NCBI GenBank assembly: GCA_048268845.1
Contig: JBLWUQ010000007.1
Location: 103,126 to 167,125 of the forward strand
Length of the DNA stretch: 64,000 nt
DNA from: Muriiphilus sp048268845
GTDB lineage: Bacteria > Pseudomonadota > Alphaproteobacteria > Rhodobacterales > Rhodobacteraceae
Direction: 5' to 3'
The position numbers and the translations under genes are program-made. Under the pieces are notes generated by a model that saw only the letters and a program-made list of their open reading frames with translations, made no database searches and was not told the DNA's origin. Shown here piece after piece: positions 1 through 8,933 of this stretch. Numbering within the stretch: the first letter of the stretch is position 1; every line of letters starts with the position of its first letter.

Positions 1-2
1 CC

Positions 3-965
3 GGGGTCTTTCTGGGCAATCTCGTTCCCGGTCTCTTCGCCGGCCTCGCGGCGTTGGAGATCGCGCGGGTGAACCTGGTCGTCGCGGTGCTGATCTGGGT
101 GATGATCTATCCGATGATGGTTCAGATCGACTTTGCCGCGATCCGCGATGTCGGGCGGCGGCCGAAGGGGCTGGCGCTGACGCTGGTGGTGAACTGGCTG
201 ATCAAGCCCTTCACGATGGCCGCACTGGGCTGGCTGTTCTTTCGGGTGCTGTTCGCCGATTGGGTCGATCCCGAGACGGCGGGCGAATACATCGCCGGGA
301 TGATCCTCTTGGGCGTCGCGCCCTGCACCGCGATGGTGTTCGTCTGGAGCCAGCTTGTCCGGGGCGATCCGGCCTATACGCTGGTGCAGGTGTCGGTGAA
401 CGACGTGATCATGGTGTTCGCCTTCGCGCCGATTGCCGCCTTCCTTCTGGGGGTCAGCGACGTGGTCGTGCCGTGGCAGACGCTGGTCCTGTCGGTGGGG
501 TTGTTCGTGGCGCTGCCGCTGGTCGTGGGGGTGTTGACGCGACGCAGGCTGGCGCGCTCGGGCGAGGCGGCGGTTGCGGGGTTCGTGGCGCGGTTGAAGC
601 CGTGGTCGGTGGTCGGGTTGCTGGCGACGGTGGTGTTGCTGTTCGGCTTTCAGGCCGGGAAGATCCTGGCACAACCCCTGGTGATCGTGATGATCGCGGT
701 GCCGCTCCTGATCCAGACCTACGGCATCTTCGCCATCGCCTATGGCGCGGCGCGCGCGATGCGGCTGCCGCACAACATCGCCGCCCCGGCCTGCATGATC
801 GGCACGTCGAATTTCTTCGAACTCGCGGTGGCGGTGGCGATCTCGCTGTTCGGGCTGAATTCCGGCGCGGCGCTGGCGACGGTGGTGGGCGTGCTGGTCG
901 AGGTGCCGGTGATGCTGTCGCTGGTCGGTTTCGCCAACCGCACGCGGCACTGGTTCCCGGCCTAG
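3..965 (+). CDS. acr3: ACR3-family arsenite efflux permease, 5' end cut by window edge
   Basis: This is the C-terminal ~320 residues of an inner-membrane arsenite/antimonite carrier. The frame is open to the left edge, and codons 3-53 (G-V-F-L-G-N-L-V-P-G...) already read as ACR3 sequence, so the TTG at 54 is not the real start. Hydrophobic helices alternate with short loops. The APCTAMVFVW motif (codons from about 321) carries the Cys that is essential in characterised ACR3 proteins. A Glu in the last helices (VGVLVEVPV) matches the other conserved residue. The gene is convergent with queA and the two stop codons share the bases CTAG at 962-965. No arsR or arsC is visible, and any partners would lie left of the window. 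The family call rests on motif recognition only. Confidence 0.9.
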   Translation, partial: GVFLGNLVPGLFAGLAALEIARVNLVVAVLIWVMIYPMMVQIDFAAIRDVGRRPKGLALTLVVNWLIKPFTMAALGWLFFRVLFADWVDPETAGEYIAGMILLGVAPCTAMVFVWSQLVRGDPAYTLVQVSVNDVIMVFAFAPIAAFLLGVSDVVVPWQTLVLSVGLFVALPLVVGVLTRRRLARSGEAAVAGFVARLKPWSVVGLLATVVLLFGFQAGKILAQPLVIVMIAVPLLIQTYGIFAIAYGAARAMRLPHNIAAPACMIGTSNFFELAVAVAISLFGLNSGAALATVVGVLVEVPVMLSLVGFANRTRHWFPA

Positions 966-2032
966 TCGCCGCCCGGCAGCAAGAGCGAGGCGTCGCCGTA
1001 GCTGAAGAAGCGATAGCGCGCGTCGATGGCGTGGGCATAGACCTCGCGCATCCGCCCGAGCCCCATCAGCGCCGAGACCAGCATCATCAGCGTCGATTTC
1101 GGCAGGTGGAAGTTCGTCATCAGCGCGTCGGTGATCTGGAAGGTATAGCCGGGGCGGATGAAGATGTCGGTCGGGCCGCGCCAGGGCGCGATCTGGCCGG
1201 GGCCGGTGGCGGCGCTTTCGATCAGGCGCAGCGCGGTGGTGCCGACCGGGATGATGCGGTGGCCGGCGGATCTGGTCGCATTGATCTCGTCGGCGGCCTG
1301 TTGGGTCACCTCGCCCCATTCGGCGTGCATCCTGTGGCCTGACAGGTCGTCGGTCTTGACCGGCAGGAACGTGCCCGCGCCGACATGCAGCGTGACATGG
1401 GTGGTTTCGATGCCCCTTGCTGCCAGCGCGGCGAGAAGCGCGTCGTCGAAGTGGAGCGAGGCGGTCGGCGCGGCGACCGCGCCGGGGTTTTCGGCCCAAA
1501 CCGTCTGGTAGTCGGTGCGGTCACGCTCGTCGGCGCGGCGCTTGGCCTCGATATAGGGTGGCAGCGGCATCTGGCCGGCCTCGGCCAGTGCGGCGTCGAA
1601 ATCGCTGCCGGTGAGGTTGAAGGCGATCAGCGCCTGCCCTTCGTCCTTCGCGATCAGGCTGGCCGACAGGCGGTCGGAAAAGGCGATCTCCTCACCTTCG
1701 CGAAGCTTGCGCAGCGGCTTGACCAGCGCGCGCCAGCGGCCTTCGGGTGCGGGCTCGAGCAGCGTGACCTCGATACCTGCGACAGCCTCGCCCCGGCGGC
1801 GATGGCCGCGCAGGCGGGCCGGGATCACGCGGGTGTCGTTCAGGACCAGCCGGTCGCCGGGGCGCAGGATGTCGGGCAGGTCGGTGACGATCCGGTCGGC
1901 AATCGCGTCAGGCGTCGCCACCAGCAGCCGCGCCGAGGAGCGTGGCCGTGCCGGGCGGGTGGCGATCAGGTCGTCGGGAAGGTCGAAGTCGTAATCCGAC
2001 AGCCTTGCGCCTTCGGGCGCAGTGCCTGTCAT
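962..2032 (-). CDS. queA: S-adenosylmethionine:tRNA ribosyltransferase-isomerase QueA
   Basis: The enzyme transfers the ribosyl moiety of S-adenosylmethionine to preQ1-modified tRNA, giving epoxyqueuosine in the wobble base of GUN-anticodon tRNAs. The 356-residue length equals the usual QueA length. The family N terminus (LSDYDFDLPDDLIA), the LHVGAGTFLPV segment and the C-terminal NFHLPKSTLMMLVSA segment are all present. Its ATG overlaps the stop of the upstream AsmA-like gene as ATGA (2029-2032), so the two are probably translationally coupled. Codon use matches the neighbours. Confidence 0.95.
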   Translation of the reverse strand: MTGTAPEGARLSDYDFDLPDDLIATRPARPRSSARLLVATPDAIADRIVTDLPDILRPGDRLVLNDTRVIPARLRGHRRRGEAVAGIEVTLLEPAPEGRWRALVKPLRKLREGEEIAFSDRLSASLIAKDEGQALIAFNLTGSDFDAALAEAGQMPLPPYIEAKRRADERDRTDYQTVWAENPGAVAAPTASLHFDDALLAALAARGIETTHVTLHVGAGTFLPVKTDDLSGHRMHAEWGEVTQQAADEINATRSAGHRIIPVGTTALRLIESAATGPGQIAPWRGPTDIFIRPGYTFQITDALMTNFHLPKSTLMMLVSALMGLGRMREVYAHAIDARYRFFSYGDASLLLPGGD

Positions 2033-5000
2033 CTGCCCGGCACTTGCGGCGGCGGGCGGCGGAAGATCTCGCGAAACGCACCCGGCGTCAGGATCGACAG
2101 CGGGTTGATCGACACGGCCGGTCCATCATAGGGCCCCTTGAGGGTGAAGTTGAACCCGATCAGCCCCTCGCCGTCACGCGGGCTGAACAGCCGCCCGAGC
2201 GCGTTGACGAAATAGAACGGCGACAGCACGCCCTGCATGTCCATCTGCTTGGTCACGAGGTTGTAGTAGCCGTCGAGCGAGATGCCCATCGACACCCCTA
2301 CCGCCGATGCGCGGTAGAGCGTCACCGCATCGGGCGTCAGGCGGAACCGCCCCTCGACCGAGGAAAAACCGATGCCGTCGCCGTTCAGCTGATCGAGCAG
2401 CCCGACCACCGAGACCGCCGACAGCAGCGAGGCCATGGTCGGGGCGTTGACGATCCTCGTGTCGGTGATGGTGAACTCGCCCTCGTAGTTGCCGTCGCCC
2501 GCGACCGGGGCCAGCACCAGCTCGAGGTTGCCGCCGCGCGCGGTGTCGAACACCCCCGCCCCGCGCAGGACGCTGCCGGCATCCGCCGACTGGATGCGGA
2601 AGGCGAGCCCCTGCGGCGTCGGCGCGACGCTGCCGCGAAGCGCCGCGCCCTCCGGAACCTGTCCGGTAAAGGTGCCGCGCATTCCGTCCGACAGGTCGAG
2701 ATCGGCGTCCACCCCGACCAGCTGAATGCCTTCGGAGACGGTCAGCCGGTCAAGCCCCTGAATGATGAGCGGCTGGCGCGGGCCCGGCGCGCCACGTCCA
2801 CTGCCGCCGCCGCCGCCAAGGGTGGCCTCGCGCAGGTCGATGCTGCCGCCGGTGACGCGGATCACCATGGGGGCCGCGCCACGGCCCTCGAGCACGATCG
2901 GCGCGTCGAGCCAGCGTCCGACCTGGACCCGGCTGAAGCGCGCCTCGCCGATGCCGCCGCCCTCGGCGGTGGTGATCTGGCCCTTGGCCTCGAGGCCCGG
3001 CGCGCTGAGGCTGATCGCCTCGATCTCGGTCCGCGCGCCGAGGATCGCCTCGAGCTCGAGCGAACCGGTGCGCGCGGGTGGTTTCGACCAGCCCAGGTCC
3101 GGCAGTGCCAGCGTCAGCCCGGCAAGGTCCGAGCGCAGCGTCAGGCGCGGATAGGCGCCGCTGAAGTCGATCTCGAACTGGCCGCGCCCCTCGCCGGCGA
3201 GCATGCCGGCCGGCAGGCCGACGCCGAACTCGGCCAGGGAACGCGGGTTGATCTCCACGGTGCCGGCGACCCCGCTCGCCGCATCGGCCACGTCAAGCGG
3301 CAGCCGCCAGGTGCCGGAGGCACGCGCCTGCCCGATCGAGACCGGGCCGGTGATCTCGACCGCCTGATTGGTCGCGACCAGGTCGAGCCGGTCGGCCAGC
3401 AACAGCTTGTCGGGGACCAGCATGTCGCTGCGCACATTGGTCAGCTCGCCGGTGATCGAGTATCCGGGGTCGATCTGCTCGAGCGGGTCCTGCTTCCACG
3501 GGAAGGTGATGCGCCCGCCGATCCGTGCCGTGCCGCGCGCCACCTCGGGGCCAAGAGTGGTGCCCTCGAAGATCGTGAAGGGTTCGAGCGACAGCAGCGA
3601 CAGCGCGCCGCGGATCGGGCCCTTCATCTCGAGGTTCAGCACGTCATATCCGGCGGAGCCGGATTCGTTCAACGCCAGGAAGCTCGACCCCGAGACATCC
3701 ATGGTCCGGCCATCGGGCGCGACGATCGAGCCGCTCTCGACCACAGTGGTCATGCCGCGCGGCTCCTGCACCAGATAGCCAAGCTCGATCGTGACGTCGG
3801 GCAGCGTCGCCAGCGGGCGCACCACGGTGTCGCGGATGGTATAGACCCCGTTCATGGTGATTTTCTCTGCAGGCTCCTTGCGCCAGGCGATCCGGGCGTC
3901 GAGCGCCTCGCCCGCCAGCACGTTCCTCGCGACCCAGTCGCGGGTGTGCGGGCTTTCCCCGAGCGGCCAGAGCGCCAGAACGTCCTCGCGGCTTGCATGG
4001 TCGACCTCGCTGTCGAGCGTGATGCGCCAGCCTTCCCGGCGCGCCTCGACCGTGCCCGACGTGACGAACTTGCTGTCGCCACGAAACGCGACCGCCTGGC
4101 CGATATCGATGGTGAACGGGTCGAGCCGGAGGCGGATATCGGCCATGCCGCGGTCGATGATCAGCGGCGCCTCGAACATGCCCGGCGGGTTCAGCCGCGC
4201 CTGGCTCAACTCGACCTGCCCGACCATGCTGCCGGGCCAGCCGCCGCGGAAATCCGACAGGTAGACATGGCCCTTGGCGTCGGCAGTGCCGACCTCGGAG
4301 GCGACCGATGCGCCGAGGAAGTCGATGCGCTGGGCGGCCGGGTCATAGTCGATATAGACATTGGCGCCCTCGAACAGCGCCGGTTTCGCACCCGCGATCG
4401 GTGACAGCGCGCCCTCGCCGATCTCGAGCGTGCCGACCAGTTCGGAAATCGCGCCGGTGTCCGAGATCGCGGTGCGAAGCGCGCCCGAGATCGGCGCGTC
4501 GATCACCGACAGGAAGGCCAGCGCCGGCGATTGCGCGGCGATGTCCGGCGCGGCGGCGTTGTCGAACCGGGCCGAGATCGACGCCTCCGACCCCTCCTTG
4601 GCCGAGCGGATCGAAAACTCGGTGCTTGCAAGCTCTTCGGTCTGGTTGAAGACGTCGAAATTCACCACCGTCTCGACCAGCGTGTCGGTCTGGGTGATCA
4701 TCATGTGGCCATCCGTGACCTGCCAGAGCCGGCCGGTGCGCGCGTCCTCGATGGTGATGGTCAGGTTCGAGGCCTCGACCCGTTCGGACCCTGCCAGAAG
4801 TCCGTCGATGAACACCCGGTCGACGCTGTCGATCAAGGTCGCCAGATCGCCGGTCATGCCGCCCTGCTGGCCAAGGCTGAGCGCGAGCGAGCCGTCCGCG
4901 AAGCGGCGAAGCGTCATCTGCGCGCCGCGCAGGTTGACCACCGTCGGTTCCAGATGTCCCTGAAGCGCCGCGATCAGGCGAAACCCGCCCTCGACCCGGT

Positions 5001-5352
5001 TCAGTTGCGCGAGGTCAAGCCCGGTCGCGTCCTTGATGCCGACGTCGATCAGGCGAAGCTGCGGTCGGCCACGCGGGGTCACGCCGAACTGCACCTGCCG
5101 GAGCGTGAAACTGCCCTGTTTCACCGCCGCGTTCATCCGCTCGAGCACCTTCACCGCCACCCAGTCGGGCAAGGCGATCACCCGGCCGGTCAGTGACATC
5201 GAGGCCAGCACCAGAAACACCGAGGTGAACAGGATCAGGACCAGCGTCCACACCCCCAGATGCCAGTGCAGCCGGCGGATGCGCGGCCGCTTGCCCGTCC
5301 AATTGTCCGGGGGCAAGCGCGTTGGCGTCTCGGTCGGGGTGGTTTCGGTCAT
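2029..5352 (-). CDS. AsmA-like/DUF3971 envelope protein
   Basis: A protein of about 1107 residues with a short cytoplasmic N terminus, one membrane helix (about residues 35-57, WTLVLILFTSVFLVLASMSL) and a very long periplasmic part with beta-rich repeating character. It resembles the DUF3971/AsmA-C group (YhdP/TamB-like), whose members are thought to bridge inner and outer membranes and move lipids. That role is inferred from the family, not visible here. The frame can extend to a GTG at 5379. I prefer the ATG at 5352 because it starts a typical Thr/Pro-rich leader, but the Shine-Dalgarno is weak for both. It is followed by queA with a 4-base overlap and is divergent from bcp. Confidence 0.8.
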   Translation of the reverse strand: MTETTPTETPTRLPPDNWTGKRPRIRRLHWHLGVWTLVLILFTSVFLVLASMSLTGRVIALPDWVAVKVLERMNAAVKQGSFTLRQVQFGVTPRGRPQLRLIDVGIKDATGLDLAQLNRVEGGFRLIAALQGHLEPTVVNLRGAQMTLRRFADGSLALSLGQQGGMTGDLATLIDSVDRVFIDGLLAGSERVEASNLTITIEDARTGRLWQVTDGHMMITQTDTLVETVVNFDVFNQTEELASTEFSIRSAKEGSEASISARFDNAAAPDIAAQSPALAFLSVIDAPISGALRTAISDTGAISELVGTLEIGEGALSPIAGAKPALFEGANVYIDYDPAAQRIDFLGASVASEVGTADAKGHVYLSDFRGGWPGSMVGQVELSQARLNPPGMFEAPLIIDRGMADIRLRLDPFTIDIGQAVAFRGDSKFVTSGTVEARREGWRITLDSEVDHASREDVLALWPLGESPHTRDWVARNVLAGEALDARIAWRKEPAEKITMNGVYTIRDTVVRPLATLPDVTIELGYLVQEPRGMTTVVESGSIVAPDGRTMDVSGSSFLALNESGSAGYDVLNLEMKGPIRGALSLLSLEPFTIFEGTTLGPEVARGTARIGGRITFPWKQDPLEQIDPGYSITGELTNVRSDMLVPDKLLLADRLDLVATNQAVEITGPVSIGQARASGTWRLPLDVADAASGVAGTVEINPRSLAEFGVGLPAGMLAGEGRGQFEIDFSGAYPRLTLRSDLAGLTLALPDLGWSKPPARTGSLELEAILGARTEIEAISLSAPGLEAKGQITTAEGGGIGEARFSRVQVGRWLDAPIVLEGRGAAPMVIRVTGGSIDLREATLGGGGGSGRGAPGPRQPLIIQGLDRLTVSEGIQLVGVDADLDLSDGMRGTFTGQVPEGAALRGSVAPTPQGLAFRIQSADAGSVLRGAGVFDTARGGNLELVLAPVAGDGNYEGEFTITDTRIVNAPTMASLLSAVSVVGLLDQLNGDGIGFSSVEGRFRLTPDAVTLYRASAVGVSMGISLDGYYNLVTKQMDMQGVLSPFYFVNALGRLFSPRDGEGLIGFNFTLKGPYDGPAVSINPLSILTPGAFREIFRRPPPQVPGR

Positions 5353-5374
5353 CTGTCCAGCGCTTGAAGACGGG

Positions 5375-5403
5375 TTCACATTCTCACGTTGGCCCCATAA
5401 AAC
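5375..5403 (+). promoter_or_regulatory. Candidate sigma-70 promoter of bcp
   Basis: TTCACA (5375-5380), a 17-base spacer, then TAAAAC (5398-5403). Transcription would start near 5410, leaving a short leader before the bcp ATG at 5439. Matches to the consensus are 5/6 and 4/6. It overlaps the GTG alternative start of the divergent AsmA-like gene, another reason to prefer the shorter start for that gene. Confidence 0.4.
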
Positions 5404-5438
5404 ATGGATTTACGGGATCACCGAAAGGAAGTGAAGCG

Positions 5439-5912
5439 ATGACTGCCCAAGCCCTTCGTGTCGGCGCCAAAGCGCCCGACTTCACCCTGCCCCGCGATGG
5501 CGGCGGCAGCGTCACCCTGTCGGCGCTGCGCGGTGCCCCGGTGGTCCTGTTCTTCTACCCCAAGGCCAACACGCCGGGCTGCACCACCGAGGCGCGCGAT
5601 TTCACCGCCCTGCTGCCCGAGTTCGAGGCCGCCGGAGCGAAGGTGCTGGGCATCTCCAAGGACAGCGTGAAGAAACAGGAAAACTTCGTCGCAAAACAAG
5701 AGCTTGCGATGCCGATCCTGTCCGATGCCGAGGGCGATGTCTGCGAGCGCTATGGCGTCTGGGCCGAGAAGTCGATGTATGGCAAGACCTTCATGGGGAT
5801 CGTGCGCACCACCGTCCTGATCGCCGCCGACGGCACCGTCGCGCGGGTCTGGGACAAGGTAAAGGTCGCAGGCCACGCGGATGAGGTGCTCGACGCCGTG
5901 CGGGCGCTCTGA
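5439..5912 (+). CDS. bcp: Thioredoxin-dependent thiol peroxidase (BCP/PrxQ-type peroxiredoxin)
   Basis: The protein reduces hydrogen peroxide and organic hydroperoxides in the cytoplasm, using thioredoxin as reductant. At 157 residues it has the usual BCP size. The peroxidatic Cys lies in FFYPKANTPGCTTEA. The resolving Cys usual five residues later in PrxQ proteins is Arg here (GCTTEARDF), so this looks like the one-Cys-in-helix variant, although a second Cys occurs further on (DVCERYG). The ATG at 5439 has a good Shine-Dalgarno (AGGAAG, 7 bases upstream). The reading frame extends further upstream, but that extension is not peroxiredoxin-like. Confidence 0.93.
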   Translation: MTAQALRVGAKAPDFTLPRDGGGSVTLSALRGAPVVLFFYPKANTPGCTTEARDFTALLPEFEAAGAKVLGISKDSVKKQENFVAKQELAMPILSDAEGDVCERYGVWAEKSMYGKTFMGIVRTTVLIAADGTVARVWDKVKVAGHADEVLDAVRAL

Positions 5913-6104
5913 GGTATAAAACGCTGGGATAATTGGCGGGTGCAGGGCTTGCGCGACCCCGCCGAAGCGCGCCCGTATCGGCGGAAACTCGCCACCTGCG
6001 ACAATCCAAGCCTAGGAAATCAGGTCAATATTGTTGCCTTGGGCGTGTGCAGCGGTTAATCCACCCCAAGCGCGCGCTGGTCTGGGGAGGCTCTGCGCGC
6101 AGGG

Positions 6105-7442
6105 ATGGGACATCGGGACAACGTTTTGGTACGAAAACTCGCCTACCAGCTTAACCACAAGCTTCAACGCCGCTTTCCGGAGCAACGGCTCTTTCTTCGG
6201 TCAGAGGACGGAACGCGCTTCATCATTCTGAGCCCCGTGACCCAGTTGGTCGGGTGGATCGGAAGCGCGGCCTTCATTTCATGGGCGATCATCGCGACGG
6301 CGGTGCTGTTGATGGACTCGATCGGGTCCGGCAACGTGCGCGACCGGGCGATGCGCGAACAGCAACTGTATGAACACCGGCTGCAGGTTCTGGCCAGCGA
6401 GCGTGACACCCGCGCCGCCGAGGCCGCCGCGGCGCAGGAACGTTTCAACCTGGCGCTGGCGCAGATCTCGAACATGCAGTCCGAGCTCCTGTTGTCCGAA
6501 GACCACCGCCGCGAGCTTGAAACCGGCGTCGACGTGATCCAGGCCACCCTCCGGCGCACCATGAAAGAGCGCGACGAGGCCCGCGGGCTGGTCGATACCA
6601 TGGTCGCCGAAGCCAATGGCGAGGCTGTCGACGGCACCTCCACCCGCCCTGCCGACCTTGGCAAGACGGTCGGGTTCCTGCTGGCCGCGCTCGATGACAC
6701 CGCGGCGGAACGCGACATCGCGCTGGCCGCGGCGGCGGAAACCACGGATTTTGCCGAGAACCTGATCTTCGACCAGCGCCTGCGCGACGAGCGCAACGAC
6801 CAGATCTTCCGTCAGCTCGAGGATGCGGTGGCCGTGTCGCTCGAACCGCTCGACCAGATGTTCAGCGCGGTCGGATTGTCGTCCGAAAGCCTCCTGGAAA
6901 CCGTGCGGCGCGGCTATTCCGGTCAGGGCGGGCCGCTGATGCCGCTGATCCTGTCGACCAAGGGCGAAGAGATTGACGCCGACTCGCTGCGCGCCAACGA
7001 GATCCTGGGCGAGCTTGACCGGATGAACCTCTACCGCATCGCCGCCGAGAAACTGCCGTTCGGGATGCCGGTAAAAAGCTCGTTCCGCTATACGTCCGGC
7101 TTTGGCACCCGCTGGGGCCGTCTCCACGCGGGCACCGACATGGCTGGCCCGGTCGGCACGCCGATCTATGCCACCGCCGACGGGGTGGTGATCCATGCAG
7201 GCTGGCTTTCGGGCTATGGCCGCCTGATCAAGATCCAGCACGAGTTCGGCATCGAAACCCGCTATGGGCACCTTTCAGCCATCAAGGTCACGGTTGGTCA
7301 AAGGGTCTCGCGCGGCGACCGGATAGGTGATATGGGAAATTCCGGCAGGTCCACTGGATCTCACCTGCATTATGAGGTGCGGGTAAACGGGAACCCCACC
7401 AACCCAATGACATACATCAAGGCAGCACGAAATGTTTTCTAA
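6105..7442 (+). CDS. DUF5930 / M23 (LytM) family metallopeptidase
   Basis: An inner-membrane peptidoglycan hydrolase of 445 residues. The N-terminal cytoplasmic segment (1-42) holds the DUF5930 signature RRFPEQRLFLRSEDGTRFI. A membrane helix follows at about 45-71, then a long charged coiled coil (about 82-240), then the LytM domain (about 325-440). Zinc-site residues are present: HxxxD at H341/D345, H389 in YGHL, and HxH at H420/H422, so the enzyme looks active, unlike EnvC/NlpD-type proteins. The last 11 bases overlap the start of the bactofilin gene. In alphaproteobacteria LytM enzymes coupled to bactofilins act in localised wall growth (family knowledge). The ATG at 6105 is chosen; a TTG at 6126 is possible. 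Confidence 0.88.
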   Translation: MGHRDNVLVRKLAYQLNHKLQRRFPEQRLFLRSEDGTRFIILSPVTQLVGWIGSAAFISWAIIATAVLLMDSIGSGNVRDRAMREQQLYEHRLQVLASERDTRAAEAAAAQERFNLALAQISNMQSELLLSEDHRRELETGVDVIQATLRRTMKERDEARGLVDTMVAEANGEAVDGTSTRPADLGKTVGFLLAALDDTAAERDIALAAAAETTDFAENLIFDQRLRDERNDQIFRQLEDAVAVSLEPLDQMFSAVGLSSESLLETVRRGYSGQGGPLMPLILSTKGEEIDADSLRANEILGELDRMNLYRIAAEKLPFGMPVKSSFRYTSGFGTRWGRLHAGTDMAGPVGTPIYATADGVVIHAGWLSGYGRLIKIQHEFGIETRYGHLSAIKVTVGQRVSRGDRIGDMGNSGRSTGSHLHYEVRVNGNPTNPMTYIKAARNVF

Positions 7443-7989
7443 GAGCAGGATCAACGAACCGGGGCCGAAACAAGCCGGTGAAAACGAAACCAAATCCGCA
7501 ACAGAGGCCCCCAGACCCTCCATGTCCAGTTCCATTCCCGTCCCGTCCGGCGCATCCAAGCCCAAGCCGCCCGCATCGACCCTGTCCGCCGACCTCGTGA
7601 TGAAGGGCAACCTGAAATCGACCGGCGACATCGTGATCGAAGGCACCGTCGAGGGCGACATCCGCGCCCACATGCTGACGGTTGGCGAAACCGCCACCGT
7701 GAAGGGCGAGATCGTCGCCGACGACGTCGTGGTCAACGGCCGCGTCATCGGCCGGGTGCGTGGGCTCAAGGTGCGCCTGACCTCGTCGGCGCGGGTCGAG
7801 GGCGACATCGTCCACAAGACCATCGCGATCGAAAGCGGTGCGCATTTCGAAGGCTCGGTCCAGCGTCAGGAAGACCCGCTGAACTCGACCTCGAAAAAGC
7901 CGGTTCCGACCGGCCAGCCGCAACCGCAGCCACAGCCGCAGGCGCAGCGCACGCAACAGCCGGCCCCGGCACCCAAGCCGAGCGCCTGA
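7432..7989 (+). CDS. Bactofilin (polymer-forming cytoskeletal protein)
   Basis: A 185-residue bactofilin. The disordered N terminus (1-50) is rich in Ser and Pro. The central domain (about 52-147) has the repeating short beta-strand pattern of the bactofilin right-handed beta-helix (GDIVIEGTVEGDI..., VKGEIVADDVVVNGRVIG). The C-terminal tail is Pro/Gln-rich with PQ dipeptide repeats (162-170). Bactofilins polymerise without nucleotide and recruit wall enzymes to specific sites. The ATG lies inside the end of the LytM gene (GAAATGTTTTCTAA context), so it is very likely translated from the same mRNA. A strong hairpin terminator follows at 8014. Confidence 0.93.
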   Translation: MFSKSRINEPGPKQAGENETKSATEAPRPSMSSSIPVPSGASKPKPPASTLSADLVMKGNLKSTGDIVIEGTVEGDIRAHMLTVGETATVKGEIVADDVVVNGRVIGRVRGLKVRLTSSARVEGDIVHKTIAIESGAHFEGSVQRQEDPLNSTSKKPVPTGQPQPQPQPQAQRTQQPAPAPKPSA

Positions 7990-8013
7990 TCCTCCGGCAC
8001 TGCCGGACAAGAC

Positions 8014-8038
8014 AAGGCCGCCCACCGGGCGGCCTTTT
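8014..8038 (+). terminator. Rho-independent terminator after bactofilin
   Basis: A perfect 10-bp stem AAGGCCGCCC/GGGCGGCCTT (8014-8023 with 8027-8036) and a 3-base loop, ending in a T run. It lies between two convergent genes and may serve both strands. Confidence 0.8.
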
Positions 8039-8057
8039 GCTTTGGTGTGACAGGGTC

Positions 8058-8846
8058 CTACGCGTCAAAGCTCATGCTGCGGCGATACAGATGCCAGGTC
8101 GCGTGGCCCAGCACCGGCAGGACCAGGAACAGGCCCAGGAAGAACGGCAGCATCGCCACCAGCATCAGGACCGAGATGATCAGCCCCCAGGCGATCATCG
8201 GCAACGGATTGGCCAGCACCAGTTGGAACGAGGCGATCATCGCGGTGATGAAATCAAGCTCGCGGTCCAGAAGCAGCGGCAGGCTGGCGACGGTCAGCGA
8301 GAACAGGAGGAACGCCAGAACGGCGCCCACCGCGGTTCCGACCGCCAGCATGGTCAGCCCGTTGCGGGTCAGGAGCGTATCCTGCCAGTTGGTCAGGATG
8401 TTGGTCATCGGCTCCAGCCCCATGAACAGGGCAAAGACCAGGTGGGCCACGAACACCCAGAACATGAAGACCATGATGATGACCATCGCGATCGAGGGAA
8501 ACTGGCGGTCCTTCTGGCGGAAAATCACCCCCAGAACGCCCGCCCAGTCGAGCGGCTCGCCTGCCTCGAGCCGGCGGCTGACCTCGTAGAGGCCGACCGC
8601 GAGGAACGGTGCCAGCAGCGGAAATCCGAGTGCCACCGGAATGATCCAGTAGCTCTGGTCGAGCGCGTCGAGCTGAAGGTAGATCAGGATGCCGCCAGCC
8701 ACATAGAAACTGGCGAAGAACAGGCCGAAGGCGGGTGCGCGGGCAAAGTCGCGCAGGCCGGCCTTCAGCGCGGCGGCAATATCGTCAAGGCCCACGCGTC
8801 CGAGTCTCGGCGGTGGCGAAGGCGCAATCTGGGTTGCGTCGGTCAT
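8058..8846 (-). CDS. DUF2189 family integral membrane protein
   Basis: 262 residues with about six hydrophobic helices, the first beginning near residue 43 (FGLFFASFYVAGGILIYLQ). The pattern, with LGFPLLAPFLAVGLYEVSRRLE and the C-terminal VLPVLGHATWHLYRR segment, matches the DUF2189 family (putative integral membrane proteins, also described as cytochrome c oxidase subunit I-like). No experimentally established function is known to me. The gene lies 87 bases downstream of lipA on the same strand and could be cotranscribed with it, but lipA is not a known partner. Confidence 0.8.
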   Translation of the reverse strand: MTDATQIAPSPPPRLGRVGLDDIAAALKAGLRDFARAPAFGLFFASFYVAGGILIYLQLDALDQSYWIIPVALGFPLLAPFLAVGLYEVSRRLEAGEPLDWAGVLGVIFRQKDRQFPSIAMVIIMVFMFWVFVAHLVFALFMGLEPMTNILTNWQDTLLTRNGLTMLAVGTAVGAVLAFLLFSLTVASLPLLLDRELDFITAMIASFQLVLANPLPMIAWGLIISVLMLVAMLPFFLGLFLVLPVLGHATWHLYRRSMSFDA

Positions 8847-8933
8847 GGAACTCCCTGCGGTGAAGTGGTGATCTTGTTGCGCAGGGTCAGTGTTGCGACA
8901 TTGTGTCGCGGCGTCAAGCAGGTGAGGCGAGGT

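Noticed and set aside
1942..4404. 820-codon open frame antisense to the AsmA-like gene
   Set aside because: Its composition is Arg/Asp/Ala-rich without any recognisable domain, while the opposite strand gives a coherent envelope protein. High G+C coding DNA commonly leaves such frames open.
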